From assembly GCF_009908315.1 (NCBI RefSeq), contig NZ_JAAATW010000001.1:1240001-1304000 (forward strand): DNA of 64,000 nucleotides, written 5' to 3'. The notes beneath the pieces were generated by a model that worked only from the letters and a program-made list of their open reading frames with translations, searched no databases and was not told where the DNA came from. Positions 63,145 through 64,000 of the stretch are shown piece by piece (position 1 is the first letter of the stretch; every line of letters starts with the position of its first letter). The position numbers and the translations under genes were made by a program. Source of the stretch: Paragemmobacter ruber (lineage in GTDB: Bacteria; Pseudomonadota; Alphaproteobacteria; Rhodobacterales; Rhodobacteraceae).

Positions 63145-63189
63145 GCAAAAATCTTCAAAGATTTTTGCAAATTCCTTGAACGGAATTTG
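63145..63189. terminator. Tandem double hairpin, copy 2
   Basis: GCAAAAATCTT and AAGATTTTTGC (63145-63168, loop CA), then CAAATTCC and GGAATTTG (63168-63189, loop TTGAAC). Same plan as 43791-43834, with compensating base changes in the stems. It fills most of the 88-bp gap between the two saccharopine genes; a third GC stem (GCGGGGC/GCCCCGC) lies just beside it at 63129-63146. Confidence 0.75.
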
Positions 63190-63200
63190 TTCCCCAAGCG

Positions 63201-64000
63201 TCACAGCCCCGCGCTGTGCCGGTCGTATTCGGCCTTTGCCCGCCCCCAGACGCCCGCCGACAGGTCGGTCAGCGTCCGAAGGCTGGGCAAAAGCTGGCCT
63301 GCGTAATCCTCGCTGCTTTCCACCGGCAGGAGCGAGGGCAGGTTGTCGATGGCCGTCACATCCAGCGGCGGGTTGTCGGCCACGCGCAGGGCGGGCGCCG
63401 CCCAATCCGTGGCGCGGTCATACACCTTGATGGGCGAGAAGTCCGACGTCGGATCGCAGGCGATATCCCCGATCACGGTCAGCTTGCGCGGGGCGGTCTT
63501 GGCGGTTGCGGGCACGAAGACCGGGCAACCGGGGCGCGCAAGGATGCAGTTGAGGAAAATCTCATGCTCCAGCACCTGCGGGAACGGGCCGCCGCTGGCG
63601 GTTTCGGCCATGTCCCATTTCGTCACCGCGACACCCATCTGGGTGCAGAGGTCCGCCGCCCCCGTCCCCACGCGCCCCAAGGCACCGATGACGATGGCGC
63701 GTGGCCGCGCCATGCCCGCCAATTCCTGCGTCAGATCGGCGATCAGCGCCGCGCGGCCAGGATATTTGGCAACCGGCCCGGCGATGCCGCCCCGCTGCTG
63801 CGCCGCCCAGCATTTCAGGCTGACCGCCGCCCCCGCGAACCCCGCCCAATAGCCAAAGGCCGCCACGCGCCGCCCATTTTCATCGACCAGATATTCCAGA
63901 TCATACAGCGTGCCGCCCCCGGCCTTGAACCGCTTCAGCAGTTCACGCCCCGCGGGCTGCCCCTTGTAGGCGTGGCCGAACATGATGTGGCGATGGGTCA
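63201..64000 (-). CDS. Saccharopine dehydrogenase (NAD+, L-lysine-forming type), N terminus outside window
   Basis: Visible 266 codons (63201-63998 in frame) of a LYS1-type enzyme, which couples lysine and 2-oxoglutarate to saccharopine with NAD(H). The visible part starts THRHIMFGHAYKGQ and continues LLKRFKAGGGTLYDLEYLVD, RRVAAFGYWAGFAGAA, then the Rossmann region AIVIGALGRVGTGAADL. An in-frame ATG at 63983 is internal, since LYS1 family members have ~80 more N-terminal residues; the frame stays open to the window edge. Confidence 0.92.
   Translation of the reverse strand, partial: THRHIMFGHAYKGQPAGRELLKRFKAGGGTLYDLEYLVDENGRRVAAFGYWAGFAGAAVSLKCWAAQQRGGIAGPVAKYPGRAALIADLTQELAGMARPRAIVIGALGRVGTGAADLCTQMGVAVTKWDMAETASGGPFPQVLEHEIFLNCILARPGCPVFVPATAKTAPRKLTVIGDIACDPTSDFSPIKVYDRATDWAAPALRVADNPPLDVTAIDNLPSLLPVESSEDYAGQLLPSLRTLTDLSAGVWGRAKAEYDRHSAGL

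Noticed and set aside
60719-63430. 903-codon open frame antisense to the heparinase and saccharopine reductase genes
   Set aside because: Spans the hairpin between genes and has no recognisable fold; shadow of minus-strand coding.
1-64000. tRNA, rRNA or CRISPR features
   Set aside because: Reading all gaps on both strands I found no T-loop consensus, rRNA segments or regularly spaced direct repeats. A tRNAscan and CRISPR search would confirm; a hit in any gap would overturn this.

Overview
This 64 kb window is GC-rich, dense single-copy chromosomal DNA from an alphaproteobacterium, almost certainly a member of the Rhodobacteraceae (Rhodobacter, Cereibacter, Gemmobacter or Tabrizicola type). 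Three things point there: a soluble NAD-dependent formate dehydrogenase operon of the R. capsulatus type whose predicted molybdenum-ligand cysteine falls at residue 386, an RpoE-ChrR singlet-oxygen switch with the zinc ligands of ChrR at H6, H31, C35 and C38, and a five-gene operon beside it in the order I recall from R. sphaeroides. I see no phage, plasmid, insertion sequence, CRISPR array, rRNA or tRNA.

Layout. 1-8 kb: 1-Cys peroxiredoxin (cut by the window edge), aldehyde dehydrogenase, a DUF1330-like protein, an FMN/4Fe-4S/FAD oxidoreductase, RluA, a homocysteine methyltransferase-like protein, a double GFA-domain protein and free-methionine-R-sulfoxide reductase. 8-16 kb: gamma-glutamyltransferase, an RsbW/STAS partner-switching pair, HspQ, an AEC exporter, a lytic transglycosylase-like lipoprotein, LolA, D-amino acid dehydrogenase and a lysine 2,3-aminomutase-like radical SAM protein. 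16-25 kb: FtsK, a DapC-like aminotransferase, an amidase, a UbiH-type hydroxylase, Trm112-like and Lon-N proteins, and a thioredoxin-fold TPR co-chaperone. 25-29 kb: an SGNH hydrolase and the dTDP-L-rhamnose operon rfbCBDA. 29-36.5 kb: a LysR gene and fdsG-fdsB-DUF4287-fdsA-fdhD-fdsD. 36.5-43.8 kb: an S49 peptidase, a small membrane zinc-ribbon protein, an SDR, UvrC, RbfA, DapB, a secreted hypothetical, an SdhAF4-like protein (DUF1674) and RsmB. 43.8-50 kb: the RpoE-ChrR locus and its divergent operon. 50-64 kb: a PAP2 protein, HutD, RmuC, MutL, an M16 peptidase pair, a DUF3035 lipoprotein, LspA, PurH, a heparinase II/III protein and a saccharopine reductase/saccharopine dehydrogenase pair, the last cut by the window edge.

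How it works together. Most operons are packed with 4-base ATGA/GTGA overlaps, so translational coupling is widespread. The fds operon should make a cytoplasmic NAD+-linked formate dehydrogenase, with FdhD preparing the Mo-bis-MGD cofactor. RpoE is held by zinc-bound ChrR and appears to fire two back-to-back promoters between the regulator and the flavin-oxidase/DUF1365/MFS/DUF3833/SDR operon, consistent with membrane-lipid remodelling under singlet oxygen. Several genes deal with envelope biogenesis (LspA, LolA, lipoproteins, rhamnose, M16 peptidases).

The clearest unexplained structure is in the spaces between convergent genes. They carry repeated elements: G-rich palindromes (4.9 and 14.8 kb), a 74-bp dispersed repeat (14.9 and 29.1 kb), a tandem double hairpin (43.8 kb, with a second copy at 63.15 kb between co-directional genes), or no space at all (two gene pairs whose stop codons share one CTAG).
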